From Syntrophaceae bacterium UBA6252 (GTDB lineage: Bacteria > Desulfobacterota > Syntrophia > Syntrophales > UBA6807): a DNA stretch of 50,003 nt. The notes below the pieces were generated by a model. The model saw nothing but the letters and a program-made list of their open reading frames with translations, made no database searches and had not been told where the DNA came from. Below, piece by piece: positions 41,396 through 48,618 of the stretch (positions are counted from its first letter, which is position 1; every line of letters begins with the position of its first letter). The stretch is taken from positions 1 to 50,003 of the forward strand of contig DJVQ01000053.1 in NCBI GenBank assembly GCA_002441265.1, given 5' to 3'. Made by a program: the position numbers and the translations under genes.

Positions 41396-42061
41396 TCAGG
41401 ACACCCATGTGACGAAGTCTTCCAGCTTCGCCCTTTCCCGGGGAAAGCGGTTCAGGGGGAAATCCGTGTCCGGATATCCCAGGGCGACGCCCATGATGAT
41501 CCGCCGGTCCGCCGGCACGGGGAGGACTTTCCGGAGAAGATCGGGATACCCGACGGACACCGCCATGATGCAGCTTCCGATTCCCCGGTCATAGGCGGCA
41601 AGACAGAGGGTCTGCAGAATGAGTCCGATGTCGAGCATGGCATATTCCAGGCGGGTGTCCTTCGGAACGGCGGCGATCACGAGGCAGGGGGCCCCGAAGA
41701 AGGCGTGCATCTCCTTGTAGAATTGAACCCGCGCCGCCTTGTCCTCCCGCGCGATGCCCTGGGCCGTGAGCACGACCCTTCCCAGGCCGGCGTACCGTTT
41801 CTTCATATGTTCCGGCCATTCTTCCGGCATCGGCACTTCCGGGGAGAAGATCTCGCCGCTTTCCATCTTCTCCTTGCTGGCTTTCCTGTAACTTTCCAGG
41901 GCCGGACCGGTCAGCACGAACAGTTCCCAGGGTTGCGTGTTTCCCCAGGAGGGGGTCCAGCGGCAGTCCTCCAGGATTTCCGTGAGGACTTTCTTTTCGA
42001 TGGCGTCAGGTTTGAATTTGCGGATGCTCCGCCTTCCCGTGATGGCGTCTTTCAGTTCCAT
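41396..42061 (-). CDS. nitroreductase-family flavoprotein
   Basis: A 221-residue FMN oxidoreductase: MELKDAITGRRSIRKFK (FMN phosphate-binding RRSIR), WTPSWGNTQPWELFVLTG, EYAMLDIGLILQTLCLAAYDRGIGSC and IIMGVALGYPD. These dimeric enzymes use NAD(P)H to reduce nitro compounds, quinones or other acceptors; the physiological substrate is unknown. ATG 42061, with GGAAGGAA just upstream, is chosen over a long upstream extension without family similarity. Confidence 0.88.
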   Translation of the reverse strand: MELKDAITGRRSIRKFKPDAIEKKVLTEILEDCRWTPSWGNTQPWELFVLTGPALESYRKASKEKMESGEIFSPEVPMPEEWPEHMKKRYAGLGRVVLTAQGIAREDKAARVQFYKEMHAFFGAPCLVIAAVPKDTRLEYAMLDIGLILQTLCLAAYDRGIGSCIMAVSVGYPDLLRKVLPVPADRRIIMGVALGYPDTDFPLNRFPRERAKLEDFVTWVS

Positions 42062-42264
42062 GAGTTCCTTCCTTGTCCGTGAAGCGTATTTTGATGGGGG
42101 TGCCGTCGATCGGGGAAATCCGGCGCGGGCCCGAAGCAGCCGGCCGGGCGGGGCACCTGTGTGCAGGTGTATCAGGATTCCGGACCGGGCGCCATGTTTT
42201 TTTCCAAGCCGTCCGTGTGCCGAGAGGGGGGGGAATCGCGGCACGGCACAGGAACTTTTTACTT

Positions 42265-42285
42265 TGCCGTTCGAAAAAGTGTTGA
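42265..42285 (+). repeat. dispersed 21-bp repeat, copy 1
   Basis: Exactly the reverse complement of 49983-50003. Similarity continues imperfectly for about 25 bases downstream (to about 42311). This copy lies just upstream of a strong promoter. Confidence 0.9.
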
Positions 42286-42317
42286 ATTGTCCTTCTTACG
42301 ACTTCATCAATTTTATC

Positions 42318-42346
42318 TTGACCAGTCCTGGGCGCGACGATATATA
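42318..42346 (+). promoter_or_regulatory. sigma-70 promoter of the DUF2225 gene
   Basis: TTGACC (42318-42323), 17-base spacer, TATATA (42341-42346), giving a leader of about 135 bases to ATG 42490. Confidence 0.75.
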
Positions 42347-42489
42347 AATCAGGGATTCATTCTTCCTGGGGCCAATCTCTCTGATTCTCTCCGTGAATTA
42401 CTTTCCCACGGCCGGCGTTTTCCAACGAAAGGCACGCTTTTGCGTCGGAATGGGCGGGGCGCAAAGCGAAATCAACGAGGAGGGAATTC

Positions 42490-43161
42490 ATGCTGACAAC
42501 CTTCGGAGAAAAGAAGAAAACGTGTTTTCTCTGCGGTACCGAGAGCACGCACAAGGGGCTCATTTCCACGGCGTCCCTGGGATCGACGGACCTCGATTCC
42601 CGGCCGCCGGAGCCGGAACGTTCCAGCCTTTCCTACTGGATCCATACCTGTCCTTCGTGCGGGTACTGCGCCCCCGATCTGTCCGACGGGGACCGGGCGT
42701 TCGAGGCGGTTGTGCGAAGCGAGGAATACCGGAACACCCTGGAGAACCCGTCTACGCCCAGGCTGGCCGGTCAGTTTCTCTGCTGGATGCTCCTCGAGGA
42801 AAGCCGGAAGGAATATGAAAAAGCGGGGTGGGGCGCCATTCACGCCGCCTGGGCCTGCGACGACGCGGGTGTCGGCGAATGGGCCGCCAGGTGCCGGGAA
42901 AGGGCCTCCGAACTCCTCATGCGGGCGCGGGAAATGGGCCAGTGGTTCGCCGAGGACGCGGGACTGGAGGAGGCGATCCTGGTGGATCTGCTGAGGAGGG
43001 CGGGGCGCTTCGAGGAAGCCCTCCGCCTCTGCGAGGATCGGCTGAGCAAGGAACCGGATGAAACGGTGAAGGTCATTCTCCTGTACCAGAAGGCCCTGAT
43101 CGGAAAATCCGACAACGGCCGGCACACCTTGGCGGAGGCGCACCGGCAGGTGCAGTCGTAG
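42490..43161 (+). CDS. DUF2225 zinc-ribbon protein
   Basis: A 223-residue protein. The N-terminal zinc-binding part has CFLCGTEST and HTCPSCGYCAPD, two cysteine knuckles typical of DUF2225. The remainder is helical, TPR-like repeats (EEAILVDLLRRAGRFEEALRLCEDRLSKEPDE). Function unknown. GAGGAGGG precedes the ATG. It lies between a strong promoter and the repeat field. Confidence 0.85.
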   Translation: MLTTFGEKKKTCFLCGTESTHKGLISTASLGSTDLDSRPPEPERSSLSYWIHTCPSCGYCAPDLSDGDRAFEAVVRSEEYRNTLENPSTPRLAGQFLCWMLLEESRKEYEKAGWGAIHAAWACDDAGVGEWAARCRERASELLMRAREMGQWFAEDAGLEEAILVDLLRRAGRFEEALRLCEDRLSKEPDETVKVILLYQKALIGKSDNGRHTLAEAHRQVQS

Positions 43162-43173
43162 CGCGTGGAAGGA

Positions 43174-43195
43174 CCGGGGCCAAAGCCCCGGTTGG
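43174..43195. repeat. REP-like palindrome 1
   Basis: CCGGGGCCAAAGCCCCGG followed by TTGG. Member of a family of six short palindromes between 43174 and 44039. Confidence 0.75.
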
Positions 43196-43254
43196 AACGG
43201 GGGACGTCGGGTTGATGCGGCGGTTCCCGGGGGGCCATGGGGTTTTGAACGTAG

Positions 43255-43277
43255 CCAGGGGCTTCAGCCCCGGTTGG
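43255..43277. repeat. REP-like palindrome 2
   Basis: GGGGCTTCAGCCCC core followed by GGTTGG, preceded by GTAGCCA. Confidence 0.75.
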
Positions 43278-43313
43278 CCGAGGGAAAGCCGTTTAACATG
43301 GTGGTTCCCGCGG

Positions 43314-43516
43314 GCGCGGACGGTTTCCCGGCTCAGGAAGCGCTTTTCGACGGTTCCAATTTTCTCGCTCCACTGCAACACCGCGGATTCGGCCTGTGTG
43401 TCTCCGTGCTCGGACAAGCGGTGTTGCGGGCGTTCCGCTTCGAAAGGAACCGTGAGCGAAAAGGCGCTTATTCGCCTCCAGAACCGTTCCGCGCCCCTCC
43501 ACGGCGATCGTTTCCG
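43314..43516. repeat. hairpin-forming 200-bp repeat unit, copy A
   Basis: Nearly identical to 43614-43817 (offset exactly 300 over most of its length). Internal nested inverted repeats: outer arms 43341-43357 / 43446-43466 and inner arms GCAACACCGC (43375-43384) / GCGGTGTTGC (43418-43427). No supported protein in any frame. Confidence 0.85.
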
Positions 43517-43552
43517 CGGGCTCCGGGGGATGATGGGAACCTTCAAATGGAA

Positions 43553-43575
43553 TCCGGGGCTTCAGCCCCGGTCGG
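43553..43575. repeat. REP-like palindrome 3
   Basis: TCCGGGGCTTCAGCCCCGG followed by TCGG. Confidence 0.75.
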
Positions 43576-43613
43576 GACGAGGACATTCGGATTGATGCGG
43601 CGTTTCCCGGGGG

Positions 43614-43817
43614 ACGCGGACGGTTTTCCGGCTCAGGAACCGCTTTTCGACGGTTCCGTTTTTCTCGCTCCACTGCAACACCGCGGATTCGGCCTGTGGG
43701 TCTCCGGGCTCGGACAAGCGGTGTTGCGGCCGTTTCGCTTCGAAAGGAACCGTGAGCGAAAAGGCGGTTGATTCGCCTCCAAAACCGTCCCGCGCCCCTC
43801 CACGGGGATCGTTTCCG
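43614..43817. repeat. hairpin-forming 200-bp repeat unit, copy B
   Basis: Second copy of 43314-43516. Inner arms 43675-43684 / 43718-43727 are identical to copy A; differences elsewhere are scattered single bases. Confidence 0.85.
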
Positions 43818-43828
43818 GCGAGGTTTCA

Positions 43829-43850
43829 CCGGCCCTGAAGGGCCGGACTA
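43829..43850. repeat. REP-like palindrome 4 (variant)
   Basis: CCGGCCCTGAAGGGCCGG followed by ACTA. A variant of the REP family with the core in the opposite orientation. Confidence 0.7.
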
Positions 43851-43915
43851 CATGGGGCCGGCGTCCGCCGATTCCGGGTTGGGCTCCAGCAAACCTTGAA
43901 ATGTAGTTGTGCCGC

Positions 43916-43937
43916 CGGCCCTGAAGGGCCGCACTAC
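43916..43937. repeat. REP-like palindrome 5 (variant)
   Basis: CGGCCCTGAAGGGCCG followed by CACTA, matching palindrome 4. Confidence 0.7.
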
Positions 43938-44016
43938 GCGGGCGGAGTCCGGGCGATGGTACGGACGGGCCGGATGAGAGGAATGAGCTTTGGTTCCTTC
44001 AGATGATTAAACGTAG

Positions 44017-44039
44017 TCCGGGGCTTCAGCCCCGGTTGG
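44017..44039. repeat. REP-like palindrome 6
   Basis: TCCGGGGCTTCAGCCCCGG followed by TTGG, preceded by ACGTAG. Last unit before the LuxR-type gene. Confidence 0.75.
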
Positions 44040-44076
44040 ACCGACGGACCGTTCCGCGTTTCTGCCATCCGGCGGA

Positions 44077-45483
44077 TCAATCCAGGGAGACGAGATGGGC
44101 CCGGAGATTGGATCTTTTTCCCCGGAGATGCAGCTTGGCCCGGATCCGGTCCCGGTGGGCCTCGATGGTTCTTTCGGAAAGACCCAGGATCTGGGCGATT
44201 TCCTTCGTCGATTTCCCGTGCCTGACGAGATTGGCGATCCGGATTTCCGAGTGGGTGAGATTGAGCTGGTTCAGCCTCGTGTTGGTGATGAAGGGCGACA
44301 GAATGTTTTTCAGATTGCTTTCGATGACCTCGATGCAGGTTCTCTGGCTTTCGTTCAGATGGTCCGATTTCAGCCGGTCCAGGTAGGGCAGGATCAGCTC
44401 ACGGACATTGGCGAGAATGTTTCCCTGCAAATCCACCTGGTCCCGTTCGCGCTGGTTCAGGATGACCCGAAGCGCCGTATTCACTTCCTCCAGGAAACGG
44501 GACTGCTCTTTCAGCTCCCGCTCCCTTTCCCTGAGGTTCCTCTCCGTCTTTTCTCTTTCCCGGATTTCCCGGAGAAGCCGGTCATTGGTTTCCTTCCACT
44601 TCTCCGTTCTCGACTGAACGATTCTTTCCAGTTCCCCCTGGTTTTTCTCCAGATCTTCCCGGCTTTCCCGAAGCGCTTTCTCCGCTTCCTTGCGCTTCGT
44701 GACGTCCCGGATGATCCCCCGGAATCCCGAGGGCCGGTCCCCTTCGTCGGCGATCAGGGAAATGGAGGCCTCGATGATGGCCTTCGTTCCGTCCTTCCGG
44801 ATGATCTCCCAGTCGAAGGATCGGGTGGAACGGCCCGTCCGGAACACTTTCCGGAAGGTGTCGAAGATGAGTTTCCCGTTGTACTGGTCCATGAAGACCC
44901 GGTAGTTCATGCCCGCCATCTCCCCGGGCGAATACCCCGTGACGGCCGTGAGCCCGCTGTTGAAGAAGGTCAGGTTGCCCTTCAGGTCCGTTTCGTAGTA
45001 TCCGTCCTCGATGCCGTCCAGCAGTGTCCTGTATCGCCCCAGGCTTTTCCGGAGGGACTCCTCCCCGTTCTGTTCCGCCATGTCCCGGACGGCGCAGATC
45101 CGGCCGGCGGGACGGCCCCTGGAATCACGGAGCACCGCCGTCCGGGAGACAACCTTCCTCTGATTGCCTTCCCGGTCGGTCAAAACCCCCGCCTCCGTGC
45201 GGACCTCGGAACGGCAGGCGGGGCTGCCTTTCCTTTTGCCGCGGGTTCCTGAAGGTTCATCCTGCGCCCGGACGAAGACGGTTTTACCCTGGAGGTCCTC
45301 CCGCGTTTCGCCCGTGAATTCCTCGAAGGCCCTGTTGCACCCCCGGCATCGTCCCCGGCGGTCCTCGAAAAAAACGGGGACGGGGAGGCAATCGAGAAAG
45401 GTGTCGGCAAAGGAAACGGGAGATCCCTCGATGCGTTTTTTCGAGAGACCGGTCGGTTTTCTTTCTGCCGAACGAGGAGACAC
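44077..45483 (-). CDS. PAS-domain LuxR-type transcriptional regulator
   Basis: A 468-residue soluble regulator. PAS 1 lies at about 25-135 and PAS 2 at about 147-270 (ending GFRGIIRDVTKRKEAEKAL). A long coiled coil follows at about 270-345. The C-terminal region has LNLTHSEIRIANLVRHGKSTKEIAQ and LGLSERTIEAHRDRIRAKL, a LuxR-family helix-turn-helix. There is no kinase domain, so it is probably a one-component sensor-activator. GTG 45483 is the longest start. It is transcribed away from thrC, with an AT-rich palindrome between them. Confidence 0.88.
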   Translation of the reverse strand: MSPRSAERKPTGLSKKRIEGSPVSFADTFLDCLPVPVFFEDRRGRCRGCNRAFEEFTGETREDLQGKTVFVRAQDEPSGTRGKRKGSPACRSEVRTEAGVLTDREGNQRKVVSRTAVLRDSRGRPAGRICAVRDMAEQNGEESLRKSLGRYRTLLDGIEDGYYETDLKGNLTFFNSGLTAVTGYSPGEMAGMNYRVFMDQYNGKLIFDTFRKVFRTGRSTRSFDWEIIRKDGTKAIIEASISLIADEGDRPSGFRGIIRDVTKRKEAEKALRESREDLEKNQGELERIVQSRTEKWKETNDRLLREIREREKTERNLRERERELKEQSRFLEEVNTALRVILNQRERDQVDLQGNILANVRELILPYLDRLKSDHLNESQRTCIEVIESNLKNILSPFITNTRLNQLNLTHSEIRIANLVRHGKSTKEIAQILGLSERTIEAHRDRIRAKLHLRGKRSNLRAHLVSLD

Positions 45484-45683
45484 GATCCTGCACCCTTGTC
45501 TGCCGGGCTGCCGTGGACGGCTGCTTGTTTCCGTATTTTATGCGGAGGGAAAAGAACTCCCCTTCAAGCTCTTTTCCCTCCTGGTGGGAATCCCTCTCCG
45601 GACAGAACACGGCCAGGGATTGCTAAGAGTGTATAAGTATCCATTCTGGAGCGGTAAAAATCAATACGGGTTTATTACGTATT

Positions 45684-45702
45684 TTATGCTTAAAAAGCAT
45701 AA
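45684..45702. promoter_or_regulatory. candidate operator palindrome
   Basis: Perfect inverted repeat TTATGCTT (45684-45691) / AAGCATAA (45695-45702) with a 3-base centre, in an AT-rich divergent region between the PAS-LuxR gene and thrC. Confidence 0.5.
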
Positions 45703-45768
45703 GTAAAGTCACCGGGTCCGGGACGATGCTTTCCGACTCCTTGCCTTCCACGCCGCGACCCTGTATAG

Positions 45769-47013
45769 ATGGGACGGGAGCATACGGCCGTGAAGAAATC
45801 CTTTCTCATTTGCACCGGTTGCGGACGGACCTGGCCCGTTACGCGGGCATTTCCGCGGTGCGACTTCTGCGCCGAGCCGCTCGAGGTTCGTGGCGTCGTC
45901 CCGGGCAGGATCCGCGGGAGCCGGTTCCCTCACCGGACCCTCCTGGAGCGGTACAGGGACTTCTTTCCCTTCCGGACGCTGAACGGGGAACTGTCCCTGG
46001 GCGAGGGGTTCACCCCCCTGGTCCGCTCGGCGAGGCTTGCCGGCGCGACCGGCCTTGGAGATCTCTTCTTCAAGAACGAAACGGTGAATCCCACGTGGTC
46101 CTTCAAGGACCGCGGGACCGTCTCGGGCGTTCAGCACGCGCTTTGTCTCGGATATGATCGGATCGGGACCGTTTCTTCCGGGAACATGGCCGCGTCGGTG
46201 GCCGCCTATGGTGCCCGGGCGGGTCTGAAGACGTTCGTCCTGGTGAGCGCGGCCCTCCCGGCTGAGAAAATCGCCCCCATCGCCATCCACGGCCCCGTCC
46301 TCATCAGGGTCGACGGCGATTACGGGGAGCTCTATTTCAGAAGCATCGAGATCGGAAAGAGAAGGGGCATCTACTTCATCAATTCCGATGTCCCGTTCCG
46401 GGTGGAGGGATCGAAAACCATTGCCTTCGAAATCTGCGAGCAGCTCCGGTTCCGGGTGCCGGACTGGGTCGTCGTGCCCGTGAGCGCGGGCGGGAACCTG
46501 AGGGGAATCATCAAGGGATTCGAGGAATTCCGCCATGCCGGCCTCATCGCGGCGATGCCCCGGTTCGCCGCCGTCCAGGCGGCCGGGTGTGCCCCCGTCT
46601 ACCGGGCGTTCCGGGAGGGATCGGAACGGGTGCAACGGGTGGAGCGGCCGGAGACCCTGGCCCATGCGATTGAAAACCCCTTCCCGCCGAGCGGGAACGA
46701 GGTTCTCCGGAAGATCCGCGCCATGGGGGGCGTGGTCGCGGCGGTTTCCGACGAGGAGATGATCGCCGCGCAGAGGGAACTGGCGGGCGAGGGGATCCTC
46801 GCCCAACCGGAAGGCGCCGCGCCGATCGCGGCGGTCCGGTCGCTCGCGGAGGAAGGACGGATCACGCGGGGAGAGACGGTGGTCTGCATCGTCACCGGAG
46901 GCGGCCTGAAATACACGGCGGCTTTCGATTTTCACCGGTTCCGGGTGGCGGGCTGCACCCTCTCCACCCTCGAGGACCATATCCTCTCGGAAGATCCGGG
47001 CGGCGGGGGCTGA
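45769..47013 (+). CDS. thrC: threonine synthase
   Basis: A 414-residue PLP enzyme converting O-phosphohomoserine to threonine. The N-terminal zinc ribbon has CTGCGRTW and CDFCAEPL. GEGFTPLV, NPTWSFKDRG with PLP Lys113, VSSGNMAASVAAYGARAGL (phosphate/PLP loop) and VVPVSAGGNLRGI follow the family order. The start is ATG 45769; GTG 45790, with GGGAG upstream, is an alternative that removes 7 residues. It is monocistronic, since a new promoter and riboswitch follow. Confidence 0.9.
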   Translation: MGREHTAVKKSFLICTGCGRTWPVTRAFPRCDFCAEPLEVRGVVPGRIRGSRFPHRTLLERYRDFFPFRTLNGELSLGEGFTPLVRSARLAGATGLGDLFFKNETVNPTWSFKDRGTVSGVQHALCLGYDRIGTVSSGNMAASVAAYGARAGLKTFVLVSAALPAEKIAPIAIHGPVLIRVDGDYGELYFRSIEIGKRRGIYFINSDVPFRVEGSKTIAFEICEQLRFRVPDWVVVPVSAGGNLRGIIKGFEEFRHAGLIAAMPRFAAVQAAGCAPVYRAFREGSERVQRVERPETLAHAIENPFPPSGNEVLRKIRAMGGVVAAVSDEEMIAAQRELAGEGILAQPEGAAPIAAVRSLAEEGRITRGETVVCIVTGGGLKYTAAFDFHRFRVAGCTLSTLEDHILSEDPGGGG

Positions 47014-47076
47014 AACGGCGGGGACGAAGGGCGACTCGGCATGCGGACGTTTTTTACGAAGCCGTGAAAAATGTTC

Positions 47077-47105
47077 TTGACAAATTCTCTATTCCGGGAC
47101 ATGAT
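47077..47105 (+). promoter_or_regulatory. sigma-70 promoter of the riboswitch transcript
   Basis: TTGACA (47077-47082), 17-base spacer, CATGAT (47100-47105). Transcription should start near 47112, just before the riboswitch aptamer. Confidence 0.8.
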
Positions 47106-47118
47106 GACTTCCACAACA

Positions 47119-47211
47119 GGGTACGCCACGAAAAGGCAAAACCGTCGAAAGGCGGCGACGCAAAGCCACGGGTCTAAAGCCGTAAGGCCATGACAGCCGG
47201 GTTGCCGAAGG
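47119..47211 (+). ncRNA. cyclic di-GMP-I (GEMM) riboswitch aptamer
   Basis: The conserved GEMM core is plain: CACGAAAAGGCAAA (P1/J), the GNRA-capped hairpin CCGTCGAAAGGCGG, GACGCAAAGCCACGGGTC with the invariant ACGCAAAGCC, and a second hairpin whose far side is GCCGGGTTGCCGAAG, the tetraloop-receptor strand. It binds c-di-GMP and controls the expression platform that follows (two hairpin/T-run structures). The first candidate gene downstream is the Fe-S protein at 47538. Confidence 0.93.
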
Positions 47212-47227
47212 GCTTTTCAAGGTAAAA

Positions 47228-47259
47228 GCCTCAGGAGCTGATGTCCTCGAGGTTTTTTT
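47228..47259 (+). terminator. expression-platform terminator 1
   Basis: A stem formed by CCTC.GGA (47229-47236) and TCC..GAGG (47244-47252), then seven T. Its left arm shares GCC (47228-47230) with an alternative hairpin GGCTTTT (47211-47217) / AAAAGCC (47224-47230) adjoining the aptamer, so the two structures exclude one another. Confidence 0.7.
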
Positions 47260-47267
47260 ATTCTTCG

Positions 47268-47332
47268 TCGGGTTGTATGAACGGACGGCCCCCCAACCCG
47301 TCTTCCCCCTCTCATACAACCCGATTTTTTTT
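47268..47332 (+). terminator. expression-platform terminator 2
   Basis: A perfect 13-bp stem TCGGGTTGTATGA (47268-47280) / TCATACAACCCGA (47312-47324) followed by eight T. The 31-base loop is long and pyrimidine-rich. Confidence 0.8.
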
Positions 47333-47537
47333 GCCTTCCGCAGAAAACCGACGATGACACGCCGCCGCGGGCACTGACCCGCTTCGCCGGACATTCTTCA
47401 GGTCCGCTTTCCGGGATCCGATCATATGATGGATAAGGGATATGCCGAAGGCCCGGAATGTGGTATGAACTTTCCATGCCCTGGGGTTGCCCGGATATCG
47501 TGCATGGTGTCCGGATTACGCGGAAAGGAATGAAGGG

Positions 47538-48593
47538 ATGGTTTACGAGAGACTGAGAAAACACCTGGATGCCATGCCGGCGGGTTTCCCGGCGACCGAA
47601 AGCGGCGTCGAGATCCTGATTTTGAAGAAGCTCTTCACCGAGGAGGAAGCGGAAACGGCCTGCCAGATGACCCTGATGCCGGAGACGGCGGAGCAGGCGG
47701 CGGAGCGTCTGGGCCGGGACGCCGCGGAGCTGGCCGATCTCCTGTACCGCATGTCGAAGAAGGGACTTCTCATGCGCACCCGTTCCGGCGACAGGGTGTT
47801 CTACATGTCCGCCATGTTTCTCGTGGGGATCTTCGAGTACCAGGTGGACCGGCTGGACGCCGAACTGGTCGAACTGTTCCGGCGGTACACCGATGAGGCC
47901 ATGGCCCGGGAGATGCTTCGGCATGAGACCCCCCAGCTCAGGGTCGTCCCCGTGGGGGAGAGCCTCGACCCGTCCATGGAGATCGCCCCTTACGACGAGG
48001 CCCGGAAGATCCTCGCCTCGCAGAAGACCATCGCCCTGGCCGAGTGCATCTGCAGGAAGATGAGCGCCGTCCGGGGAACCCCCTGTCACGCCCCCATCGA
48101 GTCCTGCTTCGCCTTCGGGGCCATGGGGGAATACTATATCGAGAACGGCATCGGCAGGCGGATCACCCTGGAGGAAGCCCTTCGGGTCCTTGAGCAAAAC
48201 GAGAAGGCCGGCCTCGTTCCCAGCCCCGCCAACGCCCAGCGGGTCGGGGGGATGTGCAGCTGCTGTTCCTGCTGCTGCGAGATTCTGAAGGCCCTGAAAA
48301 AAGACGCCGCGCCCGGCGGGAAGGTGAAGTCCAACTTCTATGCGGAGCTGGACGGGGATCTCTGCACGGGATGCGAGGCCTGCCTGGATCGATGCCAGAT
48401 GGACGCCATTTCCATGTCGGGGGAAACGGCGGCGGTCAACCGGGAACGCTGCCTGGGATGCGGGCTGTGCGTCGTCGAATGCCCCGTCGGGGCCATTGTT
48501 CTGAAGGAGAAAGCACCGGATGATCGGTATGTGCCCCCGGAAAGGCCCGCCGAGACCTACCTGAGGATCGCCATGGAGCGGAAAAGGACGTAA
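47538..48593 (+). CDS. 4Fe-4S ferredoxin-domain protein with N-terminal winged-helix-like region
   Basis: A 351-residue protein. The N-terminal ~100 residues are helical with a winged-helix look (ETAEQAAERLGRDAAELADLLYRMSKKGLLMR). The middle has CICRKMSAVRGTPCH and CSCCSCCCEIL cysteine groups. The C-terminus is a 2x[4Fe-4S] ferredoxin, CTGCEACLDRCQMDAI and CLGCGLCVVECPVGAI. Such proteins occur widely in sulfate reducers and syntrophs; electron partner unknown. ATG 47538 is chosen, with GGAAAGGAATGAAGGG directly upstream. It lies downstream of the c-di-GMP riboswitch and its terminators, which may control it. Confidence 0.85.
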   Translation: MVYERLRKHLDAMPAGFPATESGVEILILKKLFTEEEAETACQMTLMPETAEQAAERLGRDAAELADLLYRMSKKGLLMRTRSGDRVFYMSAMFLVGIFEYQVDRLDAELVELFRRYTDEAMAREMLRHETPQLRVVPVGESLDPSMEIAPYDEARKILASQKTIALAECICRKMSAVRGTPCHAPIESCFAFGAMGEYYIENGIGRRITLEEALRVLEQNEKAGLVPSPANAQRVGGMCSCCSCCCEILKALKKDAAPGGKVKSNFYAELDGDLCTGCEACLDRCQMDAISMSGETAAVNRERCLGCGLCVVECPVGAIVLKEKAPDDRYVPPERPAETYLRIAMERKRT

Positions 48594-48618
48594 GGAGGCC
48601 GCAGCCGGGGGAGGGACG

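Noticed and set aside
43174..44039. Possible CRISPR array
   Set aside because: Repeats are palindromic, irregularly spaced (about 80-300 bases), of two orientations, and have no unique spacers of constant length; no cas genes are present.
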